NCBI GenBank assembly: GCA_029265335.1
Contig: JAJUJN010000139.1
Span: 1-6,001 of the forward strand
Direction of reading: 5' to 3'
Source of the DNA: Alcaligenaceae bacterium
Lineage (GTDB): Bacteria > Pseudomonadota > Gammaproteobacteria > Burkholderiales > Burkholderiaceae_B
DNA: 6,001 nucleotides
Of this stretch, positions 1 through 6,001 are shown one piece after another. The stretch's first letter is position 1; the number at the start of each line of letters is the position of its first letter. Below the pieces are notes generated by a model. The model saw only the letters and a list, made by a program, of their open reading frames with translations. It searched no databases and was not told where the DNA came from. A program made the position numbers and the translations under genes.

Positions 1-484
1 AGCGGCGGGCAAGCCGGCTGACCCAGGGCGGCTCAACGGGCTGCAGCATATCGTGCTCAAAAGCATGGACACGCCCTGGCGACGCTCGCGCAAAGACCTC
101 GGCCTGATGTTGAAAGATGAAATCCTGCGCGAGAACATCGATGGCGAAGCTCTCTGGTGGGCCTGTCAGCGCTTGCGGCTGCGGCCTGAGCCGCGACGAC
201 TGCTCATTGTGATCAGCGACGGCGCCCCGCGCGACACCGACACCCTGGCTGCCAACCCGGGTCATTATCTCGACCAGCATCTGCATCAGGTCGTGCGCTG
301 GATCCACGAGCGCACCGATATCGTGCTGCATGCCATCGGCATTGGTCACCCCGTGCATCGCTATTACCCCAGCGCGGTGACCTTGCGCAATGTGGAAGGG
401 CTGGGTGAGGTGCTTACGCGTAGTGTGGGCGACTGGATTTCGGGCCAATACTCCACGCACCCCCACACCAAGTCTGCACGCTGA
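1..484 (+). CDS. cobT: Cobaltochelatase subunit CobT, C-terminal part (5'-truncated by window)
   Basis: The reading frame is open from base 2 and ends at TGA 482-484. About 160 residues are visible, so the gene starts upstream of the window. Hallmarks of the CobT C-terminal (VWA-type) domain are seen in order: GRLN, a PWRR segment, the DLGLMLKDE block, ENIDGEALWWACQRL, RRLLIVISDGAPRDT, NPGHYLDQHL, then the AIGIGHPVHRYY block. ISDGAP supplies the late metal-site Asp of a von Willebrand A fold; the earlier DxSxS metal motif lies before the window. In the aerobic cobalamin pathway, CobT works with the AAA+ ATPase CobS as a cytoplasmic chaperone complex that drives cobalt insertion into hydrogenobyrinic acid a,c-diamide by CobN. 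CobS/CobT-like pairs also occur in bacteria without the full pathway, so a different metal-chelation or MoxR-like role is possible. The last ten or so residues (STHPHTKSAR) look like a non-conserved tail. Family assignment is firm; the pathway role is inferred. Confidence 0.9.
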   Translation, partial: AAGKPADPGRLNGLQHIVLKSMDTPWRRSRKDLGLMLKDEILRENIDGEALWWACQRLRLRPEPRRLLIVISDGAPRDTDTLAANPGHYLDQHLHQVVRWIHERTDIVLHAIGIGHPVHRYYPSAVTLRNVEGLGEVLTRSVGDWISGQYSTHPHTKSAR

Positions 485-535
485 TGCCTCTTGCCGGCGT
501 GCTGCGGGCGCTGCAACTCAAGGTATCATTTCGCC

Positions 536-1039
536 ATGGAAATCGTTCCACACCAACTCACCATGACGGTGTTGATGACACCCGACACGGCCAACTTCTC
601 GGGGAAGGTGCACGGCGGTACCGTGCTCAAATTGCTCGATCAGGTGGCCTATGCCTGCGCCAGCCGCTATGCCGGCCGCTATGTGGTAACGCTCAGTGTC
701 GATCAAGTCACCTTCAGGCAGCCCATCAACGTGGGCGAGCTCGTCACGTTTCTTGCCTCGGTCAACCACACCGGCACTTCGTCCATGGAAATCGGCATCA
801 AGGTGATCGCCGAAGACAACCGAGGCAAAGTGGTGCGGCACGTGAACAGTTGCTTCTTTACCATGGTGGCGGTAGACGACCACGGCAAACCCACGCCTGT
901 GCCGCCTTTTCAACCTCAAACTCCCGAAGAACAACGACGCTGGGACGAAGCTCAGATTCGGCGCCAGATGCGCCGCGACACCGAGGCTCGCCTGGCCGAA
1001 GTGCGCAACAGAGTAAGCCCGATTGTTAGTTCAAGCTGA
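536..1039 (+). CDS. Acyl-CoA thioesterase, single hotdog domain (BACH/ACOT type)
   Basis: The 167-residue protein is predicted to hydrolyse acyl-CoA to free fatty acid and CoA in the cytoplasm. Its hotdog fold carries the typical TPDTANFSGKVHGGTVLKLLDQ segment split here as TPDTAN (15-20), GKVHGGT (23-29) and KLLDQ (32-36). N20 and D35 match the catalytic Asn and Asp positions known from ACOT7/BACH relatives. SVDQVTFRQPINVGE (54-68), TSSMEI (81-86) and FFTMVAVD (107-114) complete the core strands. The C-terminal tail, from about residue 130, is charged and helical with many Arg and Glu, as in related hexameric enzymes. ATG 536 was chosen because homology begins there (MEIVPHQLTMTV); the frame is open back to TTG 491, but that stretch is Cys-rich and unlike the family. 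A weak AAGG (520-523) lies 12 bases upstream. The acyl chain preference cannot be read from the sequence. The gene follows cobT by 51 bp and overlaps the next gene by 17 bp. Confidence 0.9.
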   Translation: MEIVPHQLTMTVLMTPDTANFSGKVHGGTVLKLLDQVAYACASRYAGRYVVTLSVDQVTFRQPINVGELVTFLASVNHTGTSSMEIGIKVIAEDNRGKVVRHVNSCFFTMVAVDDHGKPTPVPPFQPQTPEEQRRWDEAQIRRQMRRDTEARLAEVRNRVSPIVSSS

Positions 1040-2687
1040 TCTCGCCGATCCGCGCTATTACCTACGAAATCTGCGTAGTGTCCTGAGCTGGGTGCTGGAG
1101 CACCACACCGACTTGTTGACCGACGCCGAGGTGGCTCGGCTTCAGTCATTCTCCAGTCTTTCGGTCGATGCCCAATGCCTGTTGGCGCGCCTGATCATGC
1201 GTGTGCCTGTGCACTTTGTGGTGAACGAGCTCCGCTACGCCGAACTGCTTGCGCCAGTTTCCCAGGTGGTCGATGAGCTGGTGCAGGAAGGGTGGTTGCA
1301 GGCCAATCCCTGCGTATCCGTTGAGGTATTGCCCGCGTTGCTGCGTCGTGAGCAGCTGAGTCGGGTGATGACCCTGTGGTTGCCCGATAGCGCTTGGTCG
1401 GCAAGAGGGCGCAAGCGCGACTGGCAGGAGGCCCTATTAGCGGCGCGGCGCGGCGAAACTCGCCCCTGGCGCGAGTGGTGGGGTGACGCTTCCCTCGACA
1501 TCGTGGCCGTTCCGCCGGAAGTCACTCAGTTGTGGCAACGGGTGCGCCTGATGTTTTTCGGCAATCTGCGGCAAGATTGGAGTGAGCTCGTCCTCACAGA
1601 ACTGGGCTACCAGCGCTACGAACCGGTGGAGTTTTCACCGGGTGCGCGCGCGTTCCAATGTCGCAGCGAAGTCGATGCCTACCTGCAGCTCGTGGAGGTT
1701 CGTGATCGCCTGGCGGAGCAGGAGGATTGGCTGGAGGCGTGGCGAAGCCTGCCCGAGACGGGTGAGAACACCTGGCTGCGAGGGCGTCGCGCGCGAGTGC
1801 TGGAAGACATCGGCCGAGCGGCCGAAAAGGCCAGGGATGCGCGAGCGGCGTTGGCGGCATTCGATGCTTCGGGCACGCCTGCGAGCCGTATCCGCGCATG
1901 GCGGTTGCGGGAGCAGCTGCAGCCGGCCAGCCGGCTGTTTGCGCAACTGCAAATGGCGCTACAGCACGGCACGCTGGCGCCGCTGGAGCGTCAAGCCTGC
2001 GAGCGCATCGCCCAACGCCTGCGTCGACGACTCGAGGGCGCGTCGATTCGTCGACCGTCAAACCCCTGGCCCGTGGAGCATCTTCGTTTACCGGCGACCG
2101 GGCATCGAGTGGAAGCCTGTGTGGCCACAGCACTCACGGCCGATGGCAGCCATTGTCGGCATGTCGAGAATACCTTGCATACTGGCTTGTTCGCGATGCT
2201 CTGCTGGCCGGCCCTCTACGCCGCCGTACCCGGCGCGTTCTTTCACCCCTTTCAGCGCGGACCGGCCGACCTGCTGCGCGAGTCTTTCCCCGAAACACGC
2301 CGTGAAACCTTGGAGCGTTGCCTGGCCGCGCTCAAGGACGACAGCTGGCGAACGAAGCTGCGTACGATCTGGCAAAGCCGGCATGGTGTGGCCAACTCCA
2401 TGATGGCCTGGGGAGCTTGGGACGAAACCTTGCTCGAAGGGGTGTTGCACTGCATGCCAGCGCAGCATGTCGAGCTTCTGATTCGTCATCTGCTACGGGA
2501 TTTGCGCGCGCACCGCAGCGGCATGCCAGACCTCTTCCGTTGGTGGCCCAACACCGCGCGTTATGAGTGGATCGAGGTGAAAGGTCCGGGTGATCGCTTG
2601 CAGGACCATCAACGTCTCTGGTTGGATTTCCTGCATCGTCACCGTATGCCCGTACGTGTGGTGCATGTGCAGTGGGAGAACGCGTGA
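1023..2687 (+). CDS. Bacterial FAN1 homologue, VRR-NUC structure-specific DNA nuclease
   Basis: The 554-residue protein has about the length of characterised bacterial FAN1 proteins. FAN1 enzymes cut 5' flaps and branched DNA and unhook interstrand crosslinks; bacterial members have an N-terminal region with a SAP-like DNA-binding part, a helical TPR-like middle and a C-terminal VRR-NUC domain. Seen here: the N-terminal signature DPRYYLRNLRSVLSWV (9-24), LRYAELL (about 71-77), an Arg/Glu/Ala-rich helical middle (about 220-340), then VENTLHTGLFAMLCW with E382, VPGAFFHPFQRGPADLL, and the catalytic GMPDLF (500-505) and WIEVKGPGD (516-524). D503, E518 and K520 form the PD-ExK centre and E382 matches the extra FAN1 catalytic Glu; Q530 is the usual following Gln. 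All key residues are present, so the enzyme should be active. TTG 1023 is the only plausible start: an in-frame stop lies at 1014-1016 and later starts would remove the conserved N-terminus. The stop overlaps the next start (GTGA). Confidence 0.92.
   Translation: MLVQADLADPRYYLRNLRSVLSWVLEHHTDLLTDAEVARLQSFSSLSVDAQCLLARLIMRVPVHFVVNELRYAELLAPVSQVVDELVQEGWLQANPCVSVEVLPALLRREQLSRVMTLWLPDSAWSARGRKRDWQEALLAARRGETRPWREWWGDASLDIVAVPPEVTQLWQRVRLMFFGNLRQDWSELVLTELGYQRYEPVEFSPGARAFQCRSEVDAYLQLVEVRDRLAEQEDWLEAWRSLPETGENTWLRGRRARVLEDIGRAAEKARDARAALAAFDASGTPASRIRAWRLREQLQPASRLFAQLQMALQHGTLAPLERQACERIAQRLRRRLEGASIRRPSNPWPVEHLRLPATGHRVEACVATALTADGSHCRHVENTLHTGLFAMLCWPALYAAVPGAFFHPFQRGPADLLRESFPETRRETLERCLAALKDDSWRTKLRTIWQSRHGVANSMMAWGAWDETLLEGVLHCMPAQHVELLIRHLLRDLRAHRSGMPDLFRWWPNTARYEWIEVKGPGDRLQDHQRLWLDFLHRHRMPVRVVHVQWENA
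2675..2678 (+). promoter_or_regulatory. Ribosome binding site deciding the helicase start (GGAG)
   Basis: GGAG lies 5 bases before GTG 2684, inside the last codons of the FAN1 homologue gene. The same frame also has GTG at 2672, but that codon overlaps the purine tract itself and has no comparable site before it. The position supports GTG 2684 and translational coupling to the upstream gene. Confidence 0.7.
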
Positions 2688-5074
2688 AACAAGCCGAGGA
2701 GGTCCTCGAGGTTTCCGTGGGCGCACTGTGCGATTTTGCGGCTCGCCAGGGCGATCTCGACCATCGTTTCACCCCTGGTCCCTCTGCTCTCGAAGGCGCT
2801 CAGTGGCACCGGCGCCGCGCGGCTGCGCAGAGCGAAGGGGTGGTGGCCGAGGTGGCGGTAGCGGCGGAGTGCGCAGGATTGCGCGTGCGCGGCCGCATCG
2901 ACAGTGTGGTGGCTGCCGAAGGTCGGCTGGAAGAGGTAAAAACCACCCGCGGCGAATGGCGTCGGCTGAGCCTTGGGCAACAGGAGCGACATCGTGCGCA
3001 ATTGCGCTGTTACGGCGCCCTGTGGGGTCGGCAGGAAGGCCGCGAGGTGGTGCATCTGCGGCGCGTGTATCTGGATATCCGCGACGGCAGCGAAAGTTAT
3101 TGCGATGAAACCGTAGCCACTGACGTCTTGTGGGCCGAGCTGGAGGAGCGCTGCGAAAGGTATCGCCATTGGGCTGAAGCCGAAGCCGCGCACCGGCGGC
3201 GCCGCAACGAGGCGCTGGAGGCACTGGCTTGGCCATTGCCCGCCTATCGCGATGGCCAGCGAGAACTGGCGGTGGCGGTGTACCGGGCCATCCGGCACAG
3301 GCGCTCTTTGCTGTTGCAGGCGCCCACGGGGCTGGGCAAAACCTTGGGCACGTTGTTTCCGTCGCTCAAGGCCATGCCTCGCGAGGATGTCGACCGCATC
3401 TTCTATCTCACCGTGCGGGGCACGGCGCGCCAATTGGCGCTGGACGGTCTGCGCGAGCTGCTCGCGCCCCTGCCCGGTAGATCTCGAACACGGGTGCTGG
3501 TAATGATGGCCCGCGACACTCTCTGTGAATACCCCGATCGCGCGTGCCAGGGCGATAGCTGCCCCTTGGCGCGCGGCTTCTACGATCGGCTGGCAGCTGC
3601 TCGTGCCGCCGCTCTGAGCGTTGCCGAGAACAGTAGCGCTGACCTTGAGGCGGACGAAACCCACGCAACCCCAGCCCCGAGTGGCGACGCTGCGGCCGGC
3701 GCGCCTGCACCCACCACGCTGCTCGACGAGACTGCCGTGCGCGAGATTGCGCGCCGCCACGAGATTTGTCCCTATTATCTGGCGCAAGACTTGGCGCGTT
3801 GGGCCGATGTCGTGGTGGCCGACGTCAATTATTACTTCGACGTGCATGCCTTGTTGCACGCCTATGCCGTGCAGGAACAATGGCGCGTGGCAGTTCTTGT
3901 AGACGAAGCGCACAATCTGATCGAGCGTGCCCGCCAGATGTATTCTGCCGAGCTGCGCGAAGCATCCTGGCGCGAGGCCGCGCGCGGAGCGGCTCCTCCC
4001 TTGCAGCGTGCGCTGCGTCGCTCGCGCTCGATCTGGCGTGAGTGGCGCGAACGCGAAAGCGGCTGGATCGCCGAGCTGCCAGAAGCATTCCTGACCAAAC
4101 TGCAACGCCTGACCACCGATCTGCTGGATCATTTTTCAGACCATGCCGCCACGCCGGCGCAGCAAGACCTGCTGTTCGAAGTCTTGGCCTTCGTGAACCT
4201 CGCCGAGAAACTGGCCGACCACAGTGCGCTGGAATGGCAGGCCGACACCAGACGCCTGGCCCTGCACAACCTGGTTCCGGCCGACTGGCTGGCGCCCCGC
4301 TGGCGTCAAGCGGCGTCTGCAACCCTGTTTTCGGCCACACTCACCCCCTTCAACTTTCAACGTGACCTTCTCGGCCTGCCAGCAGACGTATTCGAGCTCG
4401 ATCTGCCCAGCCCATTCTCCGCTCAACAATTGCAAGTGAAGCTGGTGACCGACCTGCCTACCGCCTTGGCGCAGCGCGAGCACTCGGCCGAAGCTATTGC
4501 CAGCCGAGTGTCTCGCCGCTTCAACCACCATCCCGGTAACTATTTGGTGTTCGTCAGCAGTTTTGCCTATTTGCGATTGCTGCACCAGGCCTTGCTGGCG
4601 CTCGATCCCGCCTTGCCTGTGATCGTGCAGGCGCCGGGCATGTCGCCGGCCGAGCGGCAGCGGTTTCTCGACGGCTTCGAGCCGGGGGGTATGCGAGTAG
4701 GCCTGGCGGTGCTGGGAGGTGTCTTCGGCGAAGGCGTGGACTTGCCGGGGTCTCGTTTGATTGGCGCATTCGTCGTAACCTTGGGGCTGGCGCCGCAAGA
4801 TGCGCGCTTGCGGCTGTTGCATCAACGATTGGCCGATCGCTTTGGTCAACAACGGGCTTATGCATACGCTACGCTGTATCCGGGCTTGCAACGCGTCATT
4901 CAAGCCGCTGGCCGTGTGGTGCGTACCCCCGCCGATTACGGTGTGATTGAACTGATCGACCCCCGCTGGCAACGCAAGGAACTGCGCCGATTGTTACCGT
5001 CATGGTGGCCCATTCAGGCAGCAACTGAAACTGTTCAGGGTGCTGATGCTGGTCACCTTCCTGTCGAACCGTAG
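2684..5074 (+). CDS. XPD/DinG-type Fe-S SF2 helicase with N-terminal RecB/Cas4-like PD-(D/E)XK nuclease domain
   Basis: The 796-residue protein (from GTG 2684) combines two parts. Residues about 1-150 resemble a RecB/Cas4-family nuclease: EGAQWH with H42, GRID with D73, EEVKTT with E84 and K86, and QLRCY with Q106 and Y110, so the D-E-K-Q-Y set is intact. Residues about 190-780 are a DEAD_2-type helicase: APTGLGKT Walker A (213-220), DEAH (407-410), FSATL with SAT at 550-552, GEGVDLPG (682-689) and QAAGRVVR motif VI (740-747). Four cysteines, C281, C288, C293 and C362, sit where XPD/DinG proteins bind a 4Fe-4S cluster between motifs Ia and II. Known relatives unwind DNA 5' to 3' using ATP; the nuclease part probably trims the strand, which is inference. 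The gap between C293 and C362 is long and includes an Ala/Pro/Thr-rich stretch (315-345). The gene overlaps the FAN1 homologue gene by 4 bases, pointing to a shared repair function. The last dozen residues (QGADAGHLPVEP) look like a variable tail. Classed as helicase with high confidence; nuclease activity is likely but unproven. Confidence 0.92.
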   Translation: MKQAEEVLEVSVGALCDFAARQGDLDHRFTPGPSALEGAQWHRRRAAAQSEGVVAEVAVAAECAGLRVRGRIDSVVAAEGRLEEVKTTRGEWRRLSLGQQERHRAQLRCYGALWGRQEGREVVHLRRVYLDIRDGSESYCDETVATDVLWAELEERCERYRHWAEAEAAHRRRRNEALEALAWPLPAYRDGQRELAVAVYRAIRHRRSLLLQAPTGLGKTLGTLFPSLKAMPREDVDRIFYLTVRGTARQLALDGLRELLAPLPGRSRTRVLVMMARDTLCEYPDRACQGDSCPLARGFYDRLAAARAAALSVAENSSADLEADETHATPAPSGDAAAGAPAPTTLLDETAVREIARRHEICPYYLAQDLARWADVVVADVNYYFDVHALLHAYAVQEQWRVAVLVDEAHNLIERARQMYSAELREASWREAARGAAPPLQRALRRSRSIWREWRERESGWIAELPEAFLTKLQRLTTDLLDHFSDHAATPAQQDLLFEVLAFVNLAEKLADHSALEWQADTRRLALHNLVPADWLAPRWRQAASATLFSATLTPFNFQRDLLGLPADVFELDLPSPFSAQQLQVKLVTDLPTALAQREHSAEAIASRVSRRFNHHPGNYLVFVSSFAYLRLLHQALLALDPALPVIVQAPGMSPAERQRFLDGFEPGGMRVGLAVLGGVFGEGVDLPGSRLIGAFVVTLGLAPQDARLRLLHQRLADRFGQQRAYAYATLYPGLQRVIQAAGRVVRTPADYGVIELIDPRWQRKELRRLLPSWWPIQAATETVQGADAGHLPVEP
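5025..5038. promoter_or_regulatory. Possible operator: 5-4-5 inverted repeat upstream of nirK
   Basis: CTGAA-ACTG-TTCAG is a perfect inverted repeat of two 5-base arms around 4 bases, centred about 90 bp before the nirK start and lying within the last codons of the helicase gene. A second TTCAGG copy lies exactly 21 bases upstream of the right arm (5013 versus 5034). The 5-4-5 geometry recalls FNR/CRP-family sites, but the arms do not match the FNR consensus TTGAT/ATCAA. It may be chance within coding sequence. Confidence 0.2.
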
Positions 5075-5120
5075 TCGCGCTGGGCACGGCGGCTCAAAAG
5101 AGTACTTGAGAGGCTGCATC
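5075..5120 (+). other. Short intergenic gap between helicase gene and nirK, with an imperfect inverted repeat
   Basis: This 46-bp gap is the only non-coding space before nirK. CTCAA (5093-5097) and TTGAG (5106-5110) form an inverted repeat with an 8-base spacer whose right arm touches the nirK ribosome binding site. There is no T-run, so it is not a standard intrinsic terminator for the helicase transcript. No convincing -35/-10 pair was found. Confidence 0.4.
5108..5113 (+). promoter_or_regulatory. nirK ribosome binding site (GAGAGG)
   Basis: GAGAGG lies 7 bases before ATG 5121, better spaced than for the second in-frame ATG at 5127 (13 bases). It supports ATG 5121 as the start. Confidence 0.7.
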
Positions 5121-6001
5121 ATGCTGATGAAACGTTTGTGGGTTCGCTGGTTTTGGATTTTTGCGATGGCTTTGCTGATGCCCGCGATGGCTGCGGCGGC
5201 GCAACCGTCTCGTGATGTCACGATGAGTCCCGACGTCACTTTCAATCTCCGCACCGCCATTGCCGACGGCAAGCTCGTGTTCATTGGAGTAACCGGCAAC
5301 ATCAAAGATGTGGTGAACCCCGACCTCAAGGTTCCCGAAGGGGCCGTGGTGCAAATCAACCTGGTAAACGGCGACGGCGCCCAGCACGATATCGCGGTGC
5401 CCGAGTTTGGCGCCCAGTCCGACATCGTTCAGCAAAAGGGAGCCTCCACCGTCATCGTGTTCCGTGCGGGCGAGTCGGGCACTTTCGAGTATCTGTGCAC
5501 CTTGCCGGGCCACCGGGCGGCAGGCATGTACGGCTCCTTGATCGTGGGCGATCAAGAGCCTGAAGATCTCGGCGACATTCTCGACGTGGCGCAGGATCCT
5601 CACGAAGTGGGTGAGCCCGTGGGCGATCGCGGGCCCCAGCACGTGGTAGTGGATCTGGTTACCACCGAGGTCGAAGGGCGTCTGGACGACGGCAGTTCGT
5701 ATGTGTTCTGGACCTTCAACGACCGGGTTCCCGGGCCGTTCATTCGCATTCGCGAGGGTGATTCCGTCACCGTGAACATGAGCAACGACATCGATTCCAC
5801 CCATATTCACTCGGTGGATTTCCATGCCGTGACCGGGCCGGGAGGCGGTGCCGACGTCACCCAGGCGGCGCCTGGCCAGACCAAGAGCTTTACCTTCCGT
5901 GCCTTGAAGCCGGGGCTGTACGTTTACCACTGCGCCACGCCCATGGTGGCCCAGCACATCAGTAACGGCATGTACGGCCTGATACTGGTGGAGCCCGCGG
6001 G
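5121..6001 (+). CDS. nirK: Copper-containing nitrite reductase NirK with extra N-terminal cupredoxin domain (3'-truncated by window)
   Basis: 293 residues are visible before the window ends. NirK reduces nitrite to nitric oxide in the periplasm. Residues 1 to about 27 form a Sec-type signal peptide: K4, R5 and R9, a hydrophobic core, then MAAAAQ; there is no twin-arginine motif. Residues about 38-143 form an added cupredoxin domain with type 1 copper ligands H89, C126, H131 and M136 (QHD, CTLPGH, AAGM). An acidic linker (144-172) leads to the first NirK domain: HSVDFHAVTG gives H230 (type 1), D233 (catalytic Asp) and H235 (type 2); YVYHCATPMVAQH gives H270 (type 2), C271 and H279 (type 1), and M284 follows in SNGMYG. 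The short C-to-H loop (8 residues) resembles AniA-like, class II NirK rather than the Achromobacter type. The third type 2 His and the catalytic His belong to the next domain, beyond the window. N-terminal cupredoxin fusions are known, for example in Hyphomicrobium denitrificans NirK. The family call is firm; the end of the protein is unseen. Confidence 0.92.
   Translation, partial: MLMKRLWVRWFWIFAMALLMPAMAAAAQPSRDVTMSPDVTFNLRTAIADGKLVFIGVTGNIKDVVNPDLKVPEGAVVQINLVNGDGAQHDIAVPEFGAQSDIVQQKGASTVIVFRAGESGTFEYLCTLPGHRAAGMYGSLIVGDQEPEDLGDILDVAQDPHEVGEPVGDRGPQHVVVDLVTTEVEGRLDDGSSYVFWTFNDRVPGPFIRIREGDSVTVNMSNDIDSTHIHSVDFHAVTGPGGGADVTQAAPGQTKSFTFRALKPGLYVYHCATPMVAQHISNGMYGLILVEPA

Noticed and set aside
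484..1029. A plus-strand frame starting with ATG that overlaps the cobT stop (ATGA-like junction)
   Set aside because: The junction looks like coupling, but the protein is Arg/His/Gln-rich with no motifs, while the neighbouring frame encodes a clear hotdog thioesterase.
2732..3135. A Cas4/AddB-type Fe-S cluster in the nuclease domain of the helicase
   Set aside because: Cysteines are present (C16, C109 and others nearby), but not in the C...C-x2-C-x5-C arrangement expected around the nuclease motifs.
2639..4132. A long open frame of 497 codons on the minus strand opposite the helicase gene
   Set aside because: Its protein shows no recognisable motif and has the His/Gln/Arg/Ala-rich composition typical of antisense frames of high-GC genes. 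The plus strand carries a complete helicase across the same bases.
4944..4960. An FNR-like sequence (TTGAACTGATCGA) in the helicase 3' end
   Set aside because: The half-site spacing is one base short and the right arm deviates from ATCAA; it is explained by conserved codons (IELID) and lies about 165 bp before nirK.
4136..4972. A minus-strand open frame of 278 codons opposite the helicase C-terminal half
   Set aside because: It lies opposite the conserved helicase motifs III to VI and has shadow-frame composition with no family resemblance.
5094..5957. A minus-strand open frame of 287 codons opposite nirK
   Set aside because: The plus strand encodes signal peptide, cupredoxin and NirK copper ligands without interruption, so the antisense frame is a codon-bias artefact.

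Overview
The window comes from a high-GC bacterial chromosome, most likely a gammaproteobacterium or a related proteobacterium. This is inferred from the strong G/C preference at third codon positions, from the bacterial FAN1-type nuclease paired with an XPD-like helicase, and from a CobT-type chelatase subunit. No rRNA or other taxonomic marker is present, so the lineage is a judgement only. All five genes are on the plus strand and packed tightly. No tRNA, rRNA, CRISPR array, insertion sequence or prophage signature was seen.

Layout. (1) Bases 1-484 hold the 3' end of a cobT-like cobaltochelatase subunit gene (CobT C-terminal / von Willebrand A domain). (2) Bases 536-1039 encode a single-hotdog acyl-CoA thioesterase of the BACH/ACOT type. 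(3) Bases 1023-2687 encode a 554-aa bacterial FAN1 homologue (VRR-NUC structure-specific nuclease). It starts on TTG inside the end of the thioesterase gene. (4) Bases 2684-5074 encode a 796-aa protein joining an N-terminal RecB/Cas4-like PD-(D/E)XK nuclease domain to an XPD/DinG-type iron-sulfur SF2 helicase. Its GTG start overlaps the FAN1 stop by 4 bases. (5) Bases 5121-6001 hold the 5' part of a copper nitrite reductase gene (nirK). The exported protein carries an extra N-terminal cupredoxin domain with a complete type 1 copper ligand set. The gene runs off the window.

How the genes relate. Genes 3 and 4 form a translationally coupled DNA repair pair: a nuclease that in known relatives cuts branched or crosslinked DNA, plus a helicase-nuclease fusion that could open and trim the same substrates. 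The overlapping thioesterase gene probably shares their transcript but has no obvious functional link. The cobT fragment probably ends a separate cobalamin-related unit that begins upstream. nirK is preceded by only 46 bp. Its promoter and any operator would therefore have to lie in that gap or in the 3' end of the helicase gene, where small symmetric elements are visible. The most notable items are the FAN1 / XPD-nuclease operon, with its enlarged Ala/Pro/Thr-rich insert between two of the Fe-S cysteines, and the multidomain NirK.
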